Program-made: the position numbers and the translations under genes
In this document: positions 15,146 through 22,360 of the stretch, piece after piece
How positions within the stretch are numbered: the stretch's first letter is position 1
How the letters are laid out: each line of letters begins with the position of its first letter
The notes under the pieces: model-generated
The model's input: only the letters and a program-made list of their open reading frames with translations
Database searches by the model: none
What the model was told of the DNA's origin: nothing
From: JBFGCT01 sp041581055
GTDB taxonomy: Bacteria; Actinomycetota; Acidimicrobiia; Acidimicrobiales; Ilumatobacteraceae
Length of the DNA: 24,125 nt
Direction of reading: 5' to 3'
NCBI GenBank assembly: GCA_041581055.1
Contig: JBFGCT010000046.1
Span: 1 to 24,125, forward strand

Positions 15146-16138
15146 ATGACGACCGCGGCGCTGACGGCGCACATCGACGGCCTCTTCGGCCGCCCGCCCG
15201 CCGAGGGCCTGTCGCTGGCGCTGGTCGTGCAGCGGGGCGGCCAGGTGCTCGCCGAGCGATACGGCGTCCAGCCGGCGAACGACTTCGGACCGGCGACCGA
15301 GGTCGGCCCCGACACCGCGCTGATCTCGTGGAGCATGGCGAAGTCGATCACCCACGCCGCCGTGGGGCTGCTCGTCGCCGACGGACTGGTCGACGTCGGC
15401 GCCCCAGCGCCCGTGCCGGAGTGGGCCGGCACGCCCAAGGAGGCGATCAAGCTGCTCGACCTGCTGGAGATGCGGGCGGGGCTGCACTTCGTCGAGGACT
15501 ACGTCGACGGGGAGACCTCAAACTGCATCGAGATGCTGTTCGGCGACAGCGGCCCGAGCCACGCCGCGTACGCGGCGCGCCAACCGCTGGTCGCCCCGCC
15601 CGGGACCCGCTGGAGCTACTCGTCGGGGACGACGAACATCATCTGCCGGATCCTCGGTGACGTCGTGTCCGGCGGGCCGGGCGGGCCACCCGACGAGCGG
15701 TCGGCGGCGATGACCGACTTCCTCCAGCGGCGGCTGTTCGGCCCCGCCGGCATGGCGTCGGCGACCCCCAAGTTCGACGGCGCGGGCGACTTCGTCGGCT
15801 CCTCGTTCGTCTTCGCCACCGCCCGCGACTTCGCCCGGTTCGGCGAGGTGTACCGCCGCGACGGGGTCGCGGCCGGCGGCGGGCGGTTGCTACCGGCCGG
15901 CTGGGCTGAGCACGGGGGGCGGCAGGTCGCCACCGACCCGGAGACCGGGTTCGGCTACGGCCGGCATTGGTGGAGGTGGCCACGGTTGCCCGACGTCATG
16001 GCGTGTCACGGCTACGAGGGCCAGTTCACGCTCGTCGTTCCCGGGCGCGAGCTCGTGGTCGTCCACCTCGGCAAGACGCCCGTCGAGGCCTCTCCCGCGT
16101 TGGTCGAGCGCCTCGTCGAGCTCGTGGACGCCTGCTGA
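15146..16138 (+). CDS. Beta-lactamase-fold serine hydrolase (class C/esterase type)
   Basis: 330 residues. Serine-acylating hydrolase of the beta-lactamase/esterase/D-Ala-D-Ala carboxypeptidase superfamily. It has Ser63-x-x-Lys66 (SMAK), Tyr158-x-Ser160 (WSYSSGTTNI), and His288-Gly in CHGYEGQF at the place of the third (KTG) motif. The change from KTG to an HG-type motif is common among esterase-like members, so antibiotic hydrolysis should not be assumed. No signal peptide is visible at the N-terminus (MTTAALTAHIDGLFG), suggesting a cytoplasmic enzyme. It starts 12 nt after the ATPase pair. The 3' end is overlapped for 127 nt by the convergent DUF5317 gene. Substrate unknown. Confidence 0.9.
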   Translation: MTTAALTAHIDGLFGRPPAEGLSLALVVQRGGQVLAERYGVQPANDFGPATEVGPDTALISWSMAKSITHAAVGLLVADGLVDVGAPAPVPEWAGTPKEAIKLLDLLEMRAGLHFVEDYVDGETSNCIEMLFGDSGPSHAAYAARQPLVAPPGTRWSYSSGTTNIICRILGDVVSGGPGGPPDERSAAMTDFLQRRLFGPAGMASATPKFDGAGDFVGSSFVFATARDFARFGEVYRRDGVAAGGGRLLPAGWAEHGGRQVATDPETGFGYGRHWWRWPRLPDVMACHGYEGQFTLVVPGRELVVVHLGKTPVEASPALVERLVELVDAC

Positions 16139-16686
16139 GGCGCGGTCGGGCGCCCCGGCGCCGGCCGGCGGCAGCAGCGGTGGGCGAGATACGTGGCGCC
16201 GACGACGATCACGACGTCGCCGACGCTGAACACGTTGGCCAGCGGCCAGCCGGCCGGCACCGCGAACACGTCGCCGAGGAACGCCAGCCTGGCGCCGTCG
16301 ACGACGTTGGAGTTCTCGAACGTCGACTCGGGCACCGGGGGGTGTCCGGCCCGCGCCCACGCCGCGGCGCTCGCCGGCATCACGCCGCCGTTCGCCGCGA
16401 TCGCCGCGCCGTTGCACGCCGCGCCGGCCGCGACGATCAGGGTGCCCGGAACGCGGCGGTTGAGCCAGAGGAAGGCGAACGCCATCGCGTATGTGCCCAG
16501 GTGCACCACTTGGCTGGCGACCTCCGGCACGCTCGATCCGACCACTTCGAAGATGACCGTCTGGACGACGATCGCCGCCCACACGATCCAGAGATGGCGG
16601 AGGTCGAGCTCGGCCAGCCTCCGCAGCCGGCCACCGGTGAGCGCGACGCTGAGCAGCCCGAGCAGCGTTGCGACGACGACGATCAC
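16012..16686 (-). CDS. DUF5317 membrane protein
   Basis: 224 residues. Five hydrophobic segments can be read, starting at LVIVVVATLLGLLSVAL and ending at VFSVGDVVIVVGATYLAH. The family hallmarks ANGGVMPAS, RLAFLGDVFAVP and NVFSVGD match DUF5317 as I remember it. Function is unknown. The GTG at 16686 overlaps the stop of the GGDEF-EAL gene as GTGA, so the two are translationally coupled, and this protein may work with the c-di-GMP enzyme (inference). The recognisable domain ends near residue 175. The last ~45 residues are Ser/Thr/Arg-rich and are encoded antisense to the 3' end of the serine hydrolase gene, because the frame stays open to a stop at 16012. That tail may be an accident of a lost stop codon. 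Confidence 0.82.
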   Translation of the reverse strand: MIVVVATLLGLLSVALTGGRLRRLAELDLRHLWIVWAAIVVQTVIFEVVGSSVPEVASQVVHLGTYAMAFAFLWLNRRVPGTLIVAAGAACNGAAIAANGGVMPASAAAWARAGHPPVPESTFENSNVVDGARLAFLGDVFAVPAGWPLANVFSVGDVVIVVGATYLAHRCCRRPAPGRPTAPQQASTSSTRRSTNAGEASTGVLPRWTTTSSRPGTTSVNWPS

Positions 16687-18836
16687 GAGGCCGCCAGGCG
16701 GGCCGGCGCGACCCGGGTGCCGAGCCGGGCCTCGGCGAGGACGACGTCGGCGAGCGATCGCGTGGTGGGTTCGGCCGGGTCGCCCATGCGCGGGACCTCG
16801 GCGCGGATCTCGCCGAGCCGGAGCTCGCTCGGCGGCACCGGCCGCGAGAAGAGAAAGCCCTGGGCGACGTCGCATCCGGCGTCGCGGAGGGCGGCCAGCG
16901 TCGGCTCCTTCTCCACGCCCTCGGCCACGACGGCCAGCCCGAGGTCGTGGGCCAGGTCGATGATCGCGCCGACGATGCGCCGATCCCGGTCGTTGGTCGC
17001 CATCCCGGAGATGAACGACCGGTCCACCTTGATCCGGTCGACCGCGACGTCGCGCAGCGTGGCGAACGACGAGTAGCCGGTCCCGAAGTCGTCGATCGAG
17101 ACGCGCACGCCGTGGGAGCGGAGCGCGTCGATCGCGACGGCGGTGCGCTCCGGCTCCTGCGCGATCGCGCTCTCGGTGATCTCGAGCTCGAGGCGATGGG
17201 GCGGGAAGCCGGATTCGTCGAGCAGCGCGACGACCTCCGACGCGAAGTGCCGGTCCTCGAGGTTCCGGGCCGACACGTTCACCGCGACCACGATGTCGTC
17301 GCCGAGCTCGCTCACGTCGGCGATCGCCCGCCGGATGACCAGGTTGGTCAGCGGGCCGATGAGGTCGGTCTGCTCGGCGAGCTTCACGAAGTCGATCGGC
17401 TGGATGCGGCCGAGGCTCGGGTGCTCCCAGCGGATCAACGACTCGACGGCCGTGATCGCGCCGGAGACCACGTCGACCTGCGGCTGGTACTCGACGACGA
17501 TCTCGTCGTTCTCGATCGCCGCCGAGAGGTCGCCGAGGAGCGTGATGCGACCGTGCTCCCGAGTCGTGCCGAACTGCTCGTAGAACTCGACGCACGAGCG
17601 GTAGCGCTTCGCCCGGTACATCGCGATGTCGGCGGCGTGGAGCAGCTCGCTGGGGGAGTTCCCGTGCTCCGGGGAGACGGCCACGCCGATGCTCGTCCCG
17701 GTCGACAACGGGAACCCGTCGACGATGAGCGGCTCGGCGAGCGAGCGGTGGAGCCGCTCGGTGATCGCGCGGCAGACGTTCGGCGCCGAGTCGGGGAGCA
17801 GGATGGCGAACTCGTCGCCGCCGAGACGGGCGACGACGGCCGACGGGGGCAGCGACGAGACGATCCGCTGGGCGAACGCCCGCAGCACGGCGTCGCCGGT
17901 CTGGTGGCCGAGCCGGTCGTTGATCTCCTTGAACCGGTCGAGGTCGAGGATCAGGACCGCTCCCTCGACCGGGGCGGGCTGCGACGTGAAGTCGCTCAGC
18001 TCGTTGTTGAACGCCCGACGGTTCAGGACGTGGGTCAGCGCGTCGTGGTTGGCCTCGTGCGCCCGCTGCAGCGCCTGCCGCGCTGTCTGGTACACGAGGA
18101 ACGTGGCGGTTCCGATCAACGGCAGCATCAGCATGGAGTACTGCAGGCTGATGACCAGGATCGGCGCCAACGCCAGCATCGCCGCGTCCGCCGACATCGT
18201 GAGCGCGAAGCCCTCGCGCATCATCATGACGAATCGCTTGCCCTCGAGGAGCGACAGCAGGTAGCAGATGACGATCCCGTTGGTGACGAACACCAGGGTG
18301 CCGCTGAGGATCATCGCCGCGCCCCAGGTGAACGGCATCGTCCGCCCGTCGAACAGCGGGCCCTCGATGCCGGCGGCGAAGAGCACGAGTCCGCCGACGG
18401 CGAGCGACAGCGAGACCTGGGCGGTGTTGAAGACGATCTTGCGGAAGTCCTTGCGCGCCGTGATCTCCGCGGCCGTCGTGGCGATCGCCATCGCCGCGAT
18501 CGCCCCGGTCGGGGTGCCGAGCAGCATCAGCGCGAACGAGAACGCCCAGCTCGGCGTGACGACGCCGCCGTTCCCGAATCGCAGCCAGATCGTCGTGCGA
18601 CACTCGGTGATGACGAGCAGCGCGGAGATGACGCCGAAGACGATCCAGTCGACGCCGTCGTGGTTGCGGCCGAACTCGACCAGCACGACGAGGGCCACGC
18701 TGAGCGCGGCGAGGACGGCGATCAACGCGATGTAGCGATCGAGGACGCGGTCGAGCGCGCCGTCGTCGAGCTCGACAGCGGGCGCGGCGGCCGCTCCGGC
18801 CGTCCCCGCCGTCTCGATTTTCGGTTCCTCGGTCAT
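16683..18836 (-). CDS. Membrane-bound GGDEF-EAL protein (c-di-GMP synthesis/breakdown)
   Basis: 717 residues. A ~33-residue cytoplasmic start is followed by about seven hydrophobic segments (residues ~34-255) forming a membrane sensor of unrecognised type. The GGDEF domain follows: LDLDRFKEINDRLGH holds the metal-binding Asp, and the signature GGDEF at 339-343 is intact. No RxxD inhibitory site is seen ahead of it. The EAL domain begins with ESL (465-467) instead of EAL but keeps its Glu, plus NVSARNL, LELEITE, DDFGTGYSS (from 582), KVDRSFI, AEGVE and QGFLFSRP, so phosphodiesterase activity is plausible. Both activities could be present; which dominates is not readable. The ATG at 18836 has only a weak Shine-Dalgarno. 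It lies between the 40-residue peptide gene and DUF5317 on the same strand. Confidence 0.95.
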   Translation of the reverse strand: MTEEPKIETAGTAGAAAAPAVELDDGALDRVLDRYIALIAVLAALSVALVVLVEFGRNHDGVDWIVFGVISALLVITECRTTIWLRFGNGGVVTPSWAFSFALMLLGTPTGAIAAMAIATTAAEITARKDFRKIVFNTAQVSLSLAVGGLVLFAAGIEGPLFDGRTMPFTWGAAMILSGTLVFVTNGIVICYLLSLLEGKRFVMMMREGFALTMSADAAMLALAPILVISLQYSMLMLPLIGTATFLVYQTARQALQRAHEANHDALTHVLNRRAFNNELSDFTSQPAPVEGAVLILDLDRFKEINDRLGHQTGDAVLRAFAQRIVSSLPPSAVVARLGGDEFAILLPDSAPNVCRAITERLHRSLAEPLIVDGFPLSTGTSIGVAVSPEHGNSPSELLHAADIAMYRAKRYRSCVEFYEQFGTTREHGRITLLGDLSAAIENDEIVVEYQPQVDVVSGAITAVESLIRWEHPSLGRIQPIDFVKLAEQTDLIGPLTNLVIRRAIADVSELGDDIVVAVNVSARNLEDRHFASEVVALLDESGFPPHRLELEITESAIAQEPERTAVAIDALRSHGVRVSIDDFGTGYSSFATLRDVAVDRIKVDRSFISGMATNDRDRRIVGAIIDLAHDLGLAVVAEGVEKEPTLAALRDAGCDVAQGFLFSRPVPPSELRLGEIRAEVPRMGDPAEPTTRSLADVVLAEARLGTRVAPARLAAS

Positions 18837-18854
18837 TGCCGTGAGGTGACCGCA

Positions 18855-18891
18855 CCCATCGATGGCCGACTGGCGCCGGCCATCGACTGGG
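18855..18891 (-). terminator. Strong hairpin between the 40-residue peptide gene and the GGDEF-EAL gene
   Basis: TCGATGGCCG (18859-18868) and CGGCCATCGA (18877-18886) pair perfectly around an 8-nt loop. Past a one-base bulge, four more pairs (18855-18858 with 18888-18891) lengthen the stem. There is no T-run, so it may attenuate transcription or protect RNA ends rather than terminate fully. It starts about 20 nt upstream of the GGDEF-EAL start codon. Confidence 0.45.
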
Positions 18892-18908
18892 GCGCTCCGA
18901 TCAGGAGA

Positions 18909-19031
18909 TCAGTGCCACTTCTTCGGTGCGCCGGTGGCGGCGATCAACGCCACAACCGTCGCGGCCGCCGCGGCGGCGCGATACGCCGGTGGGGCCACGC
19001 GCCACTTGATGGATGCCTTGAGGTTGGTCAT
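18909..19031 (-). CDS. 40-residue hydrophobic peptide
   Basis: A short open frame with the best ribosome binding site in the window: AAGGAG (19044-19039) 7 nt before the ATG at 19031. The peptide starts MTNLKASIKWRVAPPAYR, continues as an Ala/Val/Leu-rich stretch of about 17 residues able to span a membrane, and ends GAPKKWH. Basic residues flank the hydrophobic part on both sides. I recognise no family. It lies 72 nt upstream of the GGDEF-EAL gene on the same strand, separated by a hairpin, so it may be the first gene of that operon or a translated leader. A 128-codon frame on the opposite strand (18862-19248) covers the same bases but has no ribosome binding site and a composition unlike protein. 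Confidence 0.65.
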   Translation of the reverse strand: MTNLKASIKWRVAPPAYRAAAAAATVVALIAATGAPKKWH

Positions 19032-19038
19032 CGGCTTT

Positions 19039-19062
19039 CTCCTTCTGCCCGCTCGCGCGGGC
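19039..19062 (-). promoter_or_regulatory. Leader hairpin plus ribosome binding site of the 40-residue peptide gene
   Basis: On the minus strand GCCCGC (19062-19057) pairs with GCGGGC (19052-19047) around GCGA, a GNRA-type tetraloop. Two bases later comes the AAGGAG ribosome binding site (19044-19039). A stable stem right before the site could control its access or protect the 5' end. The rest of the gap, 19063-19233, shows nothing I can support; a lone TTGACA at 19114 on the plus strand lacks a matching -10. Confidence 0.5.
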
Positions 19063-19233
19063 CATCACGCTCGACGCACGCCGAGATCGACGTCCGCCAC
19101 ACCATTGCGGTGCTTGACATTCATCGGAAGTTTCGTCCGACGGGATGACTCAAGCTGCCCGCAAGACTTCGTCTGGATCTGGGCGCTCCGCGTTCGTCGC
19201 GCCATTGGCCGCGCAGGCCGCCCAAACCTTGGT

Positions 19234-19239
19234 AGGAAG
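19234..19239 (+). promoter_or_regulatory. Ribosome binding site for the YbhN-like gene
   Basis: AGGAAG lies 5 nt before the GTG at 19245 and decides for that start over the in-frame ATG at 19287. Confidence 0.6.
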
Positions 19240-19244
19240 TTGGG

Positions 19245-20555
19245 GTGACAGACGGGGCTCATGGCGCCTTCGACGAGACCGAGGAGATGAAACGCGGTCC
19301 GCTGCCGACCGGCGAGCTCCCCGAACTCGTACGCACGGCGCCGGCCCGCAAACGGCGCATCCGCCCGATCCGGCTCACCGTGAAGACGTTCTTCCTCGTC
19401 GCCGTCGCGTACTTCCTGCTCCCGGGGGTCGTCAGCGGCTTCCGCAAGGCCGCCGACGCGATCCGCGACGTCAACCCGCTGTTGATCCTGCTCGGTTTCG
19501 CACTCCAGATCGTGGCGCTGTTCTTCTACTCGCTGCTCACGCGGGCGGCGCTCGGGTCGGTCGGCGACTCGCTGTCGGCGATGCGCCTGTACCGGATCCA
19601 GCTGAGCACCAAGGCGCTGTCGAACATCGTGCCCGGCGGGAACGCCGCCGGGTCGGCCCTGGGGTACCGATTGCTGACGCTGTCGGGCATCAGCGGCCCG
19701 CACGCCGGGTTCGCGCTGGCGACGGCCGGCATCGGCTCGGCCGTGGTCCTCAACGTGATCTTCTGGACCGGACTGATCGTGTCGATCCCGATCCGCGGGG
19801 TCAACCCGGGATACGGCGCGGCCGCGCTGGTCGGCGTCATCATCATCGGCATCGCCGCCGGGCTGGTCTTCGGCATCATGGAGGGCCAGGGCCGGGCGGA
19901 ACGGGTCGTCCGTTGGGTCGCCCGCAAGTTCAACGTCGACGAGGAGAAGTTCGCCGCCGCGTTGCGCTCGATCGGCGAGCGTCTCGAAGAGCTCGCCAGC
20001 AACCGTCAGCTGCTCCGGCGCGTCGTGTTCTGGGCGTCGGCGAACTGGCTCGTCGACGCGCTGTCGCTCTGGGTCTTCATCAGGGCCTTCGGCGAGGTGC
20101 TCGACCCCGACGCGTTGATCGTCGCGTTCGGCCTGGCGAACATCCTCGCCGCGCTGCCGATCCTGCCCGGCGGCCTCGGCGTGGTCGAGGGAACGTACGT
20201 GACCGCGCTCGTCGGCTTCAGCATGCCGCGCAGCGTCGCCGTCACGGCCACCGCCGCCTACCGGTCGGCGCAATACCTGTTCCCGATCTTCCTCGGCGCG
20301 TTGGCGTACGCCTCGCTGCGGGTCGGCCCGTGGAGCATCGAGAAGCGCGACCGCCTGGGCCGGCTGCGCGAGCTCGCCCGCACCGAGACCGAGCGCGGCG
20401 AGTCCAAGCTCGACTTCGCGCTGCGCTTCGACCCGCACGCCCACGCCCCGGGCGCCGACGGGCCCGACGCCGCGGCCGAGAACCCGTCGCCCGTCGTCAC
20501 CGAACCCGATCCGCCGTCGGGCGCCGCCGCCGAGGGCGACGACCGCGCCGACTGA
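19245..20555 (+). CDS. YbhN/UPF0104-type membrane protein (LPG-synthase transmembrane domain)
   Basis: 436 residues. A basic cytoplasmic N-terminus (~55 residues) is followed by about eight transmembrane segments. Family marks are the conserved NIVPGGNAAGSALGYRLL (Gly131-Gly132-Asn133) and LPGGLGVVEG (308-316), as in the membrane half of lysylphosphatidylglycerol synthases (flippase/acceptor part). The soluble aminoacyl-transfer domain of MprF is absent, so it is unlikely to make lysyl-PG by itself; lipid or glycan transport is the usual suggestion for such stand-alone proteins. The last ~75 residues form an acidic Pro/Ala-rich, probably disordered cytoplasmic tail. The GTG start is supported by the ribosome binding site at 19234. 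Monocistronic, with 40 nt before the MaoC gene. Confidence 0.9.
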   Translation: MTDGAHGAFDETEEMKRGPLPTGELPELVRTAPARKRRIRPIRLTVKTFFLVAVAYFLLPGVVSGFRKAADAIRDVNPLLILLGFALQIVALFFYSLLTRAALGSVGDSLSAMRLYRIQLSTKALSNIVPGGNAAGSALGYRLLTLSGISGPHAGFALATAGIGSAVVLNVIFWTGLIVSIPIRGVNPGYGAAALVGVIIIGIAAGLVFGIMEGQGRAERVVRWVARKFNVDEEKFAAALRSIGERLEELASNRQLLRRVVFWASANWLVDALSLWVFIRAFGEVLDPDALIVAFGLANILAALPILPGGLGVVEGTYVTALVGFSMPRSVAVTATAAYRSAQYLFPIFLGALAYASLRVGPWSIEKRDRLGRLRELARTETERGESKLDFALRFDPHAHAPGADGPDAAAENPSPVVTEPDPPSGAAAEGDDRAD

Positions 20556-20582
20556 GCATTGGCTCGCCCGTCGCGGCGCGGA

Positions 20583-20588
20583 TACGTT
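20583..20588 (+). promoter_or_regulatory. Putative -10 box (TACGTT) for the MaoC gene
   Basis: TAnnnT hexamer 7 nt before the ATG at 20596, in the 40-nt gap after the YbhN-like gene. No ribosome binding site is visible there, so a leaderless transcript is the simplest reading. Confidence 0.45.
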
Positions 20589-20595
20589 CGCGGCC

Positions 20596-21111
20596 ATGAC
20601 GACCCACGAGCGACCCTTCGGGCGGTGCCTGGAGGACTTCACGCCCGGCGACGTCCTGCGCCACTGGCCCGGCAAGACGATCACCGAGTACGACGACCAC
20701 CTGTTCTGCATGATCACGATGAACCACCACCCGCTGCACACCAACGACTGGTTCGCGGCCGAATCGGTGCAGGGGCGCAACGTCGTCGTCGGCAACCTCG
20801 TGTACAGCCTCGTGCTCGGCATGAGCGTGCCGGACGTGTCCGGGGCGGCGATCGCCAACCTCGAGGTCGAGACGCTCCAACACAAGTTCCCGACGTTCCA
20901 CGGCGACACGATCCACGCCGAGACCCGGGTGCTCGACGTCAAGGAGTCGAGGTCGAAGCCCGACCGCGGCGTCGTGACCGTCGAGACGAAGGGCTTCAAC
21001 CAGGAGGCTCAGGAGGTCTGCTACTTCCGTCGCAAGGTGCTGGTCTGGAAGCGCGACCACGCGCCCGAGCGGCGGCGTCCGTACGACGGCGCCGACGTCT
21101 GGGCCGACTGA
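20596..21111 (+). CDS. MaoC-family hot-dog hydratase (Rv2499c-like)
   Basis: 171 residues, a single hot-dog domain. Family members hydrate or dehydrate enoyl-CoA-type thioesters. The opening GRCLEDFTPGDVLRHWPGKT and the motif TMNHHPLHTND are typical of the branch with mesaconyl-CoA-hydratase-like proteins and mycobacterial Rv2499c. Asn43 and His48 occupy the catalytic Asp/Asn-His positions of MaoC hydratases. The late block FPTFHGDTIHAETRVLDVKESRSKP is also family-like. In M. tuberculosis the homologue sits beside the CitE-like lyase Rv2498c in the leucine-degradation cluster. Here a malyl-CoA-lyase-type gene lies ~1.3 kb downstream, beyond mutY, so a mesaconyl-CoA to beta-methylmalyl-CoA step is plausible but unproven. 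Two-domain mesaconyl-CoA hydratases are about twice this length. Confidence 0.88.
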   Translation: MTTHERPFGRCLEDFTPGDVLRHWPGKTITEYDDHLFCMITMNHHPLHTNDWFAAESVQGRNVVVGNLVYSLVLGMSVPDVSGAAIANLEVETLQHKFPTFHGDTIHAETRVLDVKESRSKPDRGVVTVETKGFNQEAQEVCYFRRKVLVWKRDHAPERRRPYDGADVWAD

Positions 21112-21132
21112 CCCGTCTCGTGCGCCGATGAC

Positions 21133-21990
21133 ATGATCGACGCGGGGGCGGTGCTGGCGTGGGGCGCGCCGCGACTCCGGGACCTGCCGTGGCGCAGGAC
21201 GCGCGCCCCGTGGGGCATCCTCGTCGCCGAGGTCATGCTCCAGCAGACCCAGGCGCAACGCGTGATCCCGAAGTGGGAGCGGTTCGTCGCCGACTACCCG
21301 ACGCCGGCCGACTGTGCTGCCGCGCCGCTCGGCGACGTGCTCCGTCTCTGGCAGGGGCTCGGCTACCCGCGCCGGGCGCGGAGTCTGCACCGTGCGGCAC
21401 ACGCCGTCGTCGAACGCCACGACGGCGTCCTGCCCGCCGACCTCGACGCGCTCCTGGCCCTCCCGGGGGTCGGGCCGTACACCGCGCGGGCGGTGCTGGC
21501 GTTCGCGTTCGAGCGCGACGTCGCCGTCGTCGACACGAACATCGCCCGGGTGCTGGCGCGTGCGTCCGGCGAGCGGCTCACACCCAGTCGAGCGCAGGCC
21601 GCCGCCGACGACCTCGTTCCCGATGGCGACGGATGGCTCTGGAATCAGGTGTTCATGGACCTCGGCGCGGTGCTGTGCCGTCCATCGCCGCGCTGCGCGG
21701 AGTGTCCCGTGGCGCCGACGTGTGTCTGGCACATGTCCGGGCGTCCGGCGCCGGACCCGGCGACCGGGTCGGCGGGGGTGAGCACGAGGCAGGCCCCGTA
21801 CGAGGGGAGTGCACGACAAGCCCGGGGGGCTGTGCTGCGGGCGCTCGGGGCGGGCGAGCTCGAGGCGCAGCGGTTCGACGAGCAGGTCGTCGCCGGTCTC
21901 GTCGCCGATGGCCTCGTCGTCGTCGAGGGCCGGATCGCCCGCCTTCCCGACTCGTCAGAGGCGGCGACCGACCGGCGTTCGGCGCCTTGA
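21133..21990 (+). CDS. mutY: A/G-specific adenine glycosylase
   Basis: 285 residues. Removes adenine mispaired with 8-oxoguanine in base-excision repair. Catalytic Glu33 (AEVMLQQTQ) and Asp134 (VVDTNIARV) are 101 residues apart, as are E37 and D138 in E. coli. The helix-hairpin-helix is LPGVGPYTARA. The iron-sulfur cluster cysteines are 182, 188, 191 and 197, so the first gap is five residues instead of the six I expect from E. coli (C-x6-C-x2-C-x5-C). The C-terminal region is short, with GSARQARGAVLRAL, as in other actinobacteria; a full NUDIX-like 8-oxoG reader is missing. The ATG at 21133 lies 21 nt after the MaoC gene, so the two could be co-transcribed. Confidence 0.93.
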   Translation: MIDAGAVLAWGAPRLRDLPWRRTRAPWGILVAEVMLQQTQAQRVIPKWERFVADYPTPADCAAAPLGDVLRLWQGLGYPRRARSLHRAAHAVVERHDGVLPADLDALLALPGVGPYTARAVLAFAFERDVAVVDTNIARVLARASGERLTPSRAQAAADDLVPDGDGWLWNQVFMDLGAVLCRPSPRCAECPVAPTCVWHMSGRPAPDPATGSAGVSTRQAPYEGSARQARGAVLRALGAGELEAQRFDEQVVAGLVADGLVVVEGRIARLPDSSEAATDRRSAP

Positions 21991-22048
21991 GGCGGTCAGG
22001 ACTCCGCGGCGTGCCTCCGTCGACGTCAGCGCCTGCCAGTATCGGGCG

Positions 22049-22308
22049 ATGAGGTTCGTCGTCGCTGGCGCCGGTGCGATCGGCGGGGTTGTCGGCGGGC
22101 GGCTCGCGGAGTTCGGCCACGACGTCGCGCTCATCGCGCGCGGCGCTCATGCGCACGCGATGCGCCGCGACGGGCTCGCGCTCCACAGCCCGTCGGGGAC
22201 CTCGGTCGTCCGCCCCCCGGTGCATTCGCCCGGACCCTCGTCAGGGCGAGCGCGGGCCCAGGGCGATTGGACGACGCGGCGCTCCTCGCCACGCTGTCCT
22301 CGCCGTGA
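22049..22308 (+). pseudogene. Internally deleted ketopantoate-reductase-like gene remnant
   Basis: From the ATG at 22049 the translation starts MRFVVAGAGAIGGVVGG and continues RLAEFGHDVALIARGAHAHA. This is the NAD(P)-binding start (GxGAIG) of the ApbA/PanE ketopantoate reductase family, with a matching next block (RRDGLALHSPSGT) up to about residue 58. Around 22225-22235 the match ends. In another frame the following bases read LVRASAGPGRLDDAALLATL and stop at 22306-22308, which resembles the C-terminal end of actinobacterial members. About 200 residues, including the catalytic Lys region and the C-terminal domain, are missing. The original frame happens to stay open into the next gene, so automatic callers may fuse the remnant to mcl. 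The remainder of the 21991-22366 gap shows only the box at 22355. Confidence 0.7.
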
Positions 22309-22354
22309 CGCCGCTCGACGCGCCGTCGATTATCGGCGGGCGGCGGTCGGCGCG

Positions 22355-22360
22355 TACCGT
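22355..22360 (+). promoter_or_regulatory. Putative -10 box (TACCGT) for the malyl-CoA lyase gene
   Basis: TAnnnT hexamer 6 nt before the GTG at 22367. The same hexamer precedes the ATPase pair at 13043. It supports the GTG as the true start rather than the longer in-frame reading through the pseudogene. Confidence 0.45.

Noticed and set aside
19114..19119. Consensus -35 hexamer TTGACA on the plus strand
   Set aside because: No acceptable -10 at 16-19 nt downstream; the nearest gene has its own ribosome binding site but no evident box.
18862..19248. A 128-codon open frame on the plus strand
   Set aside because: No ribosome binding site, mixed low-complexity translation, and it lies antisense to the better supported 40-residue peptide gene.
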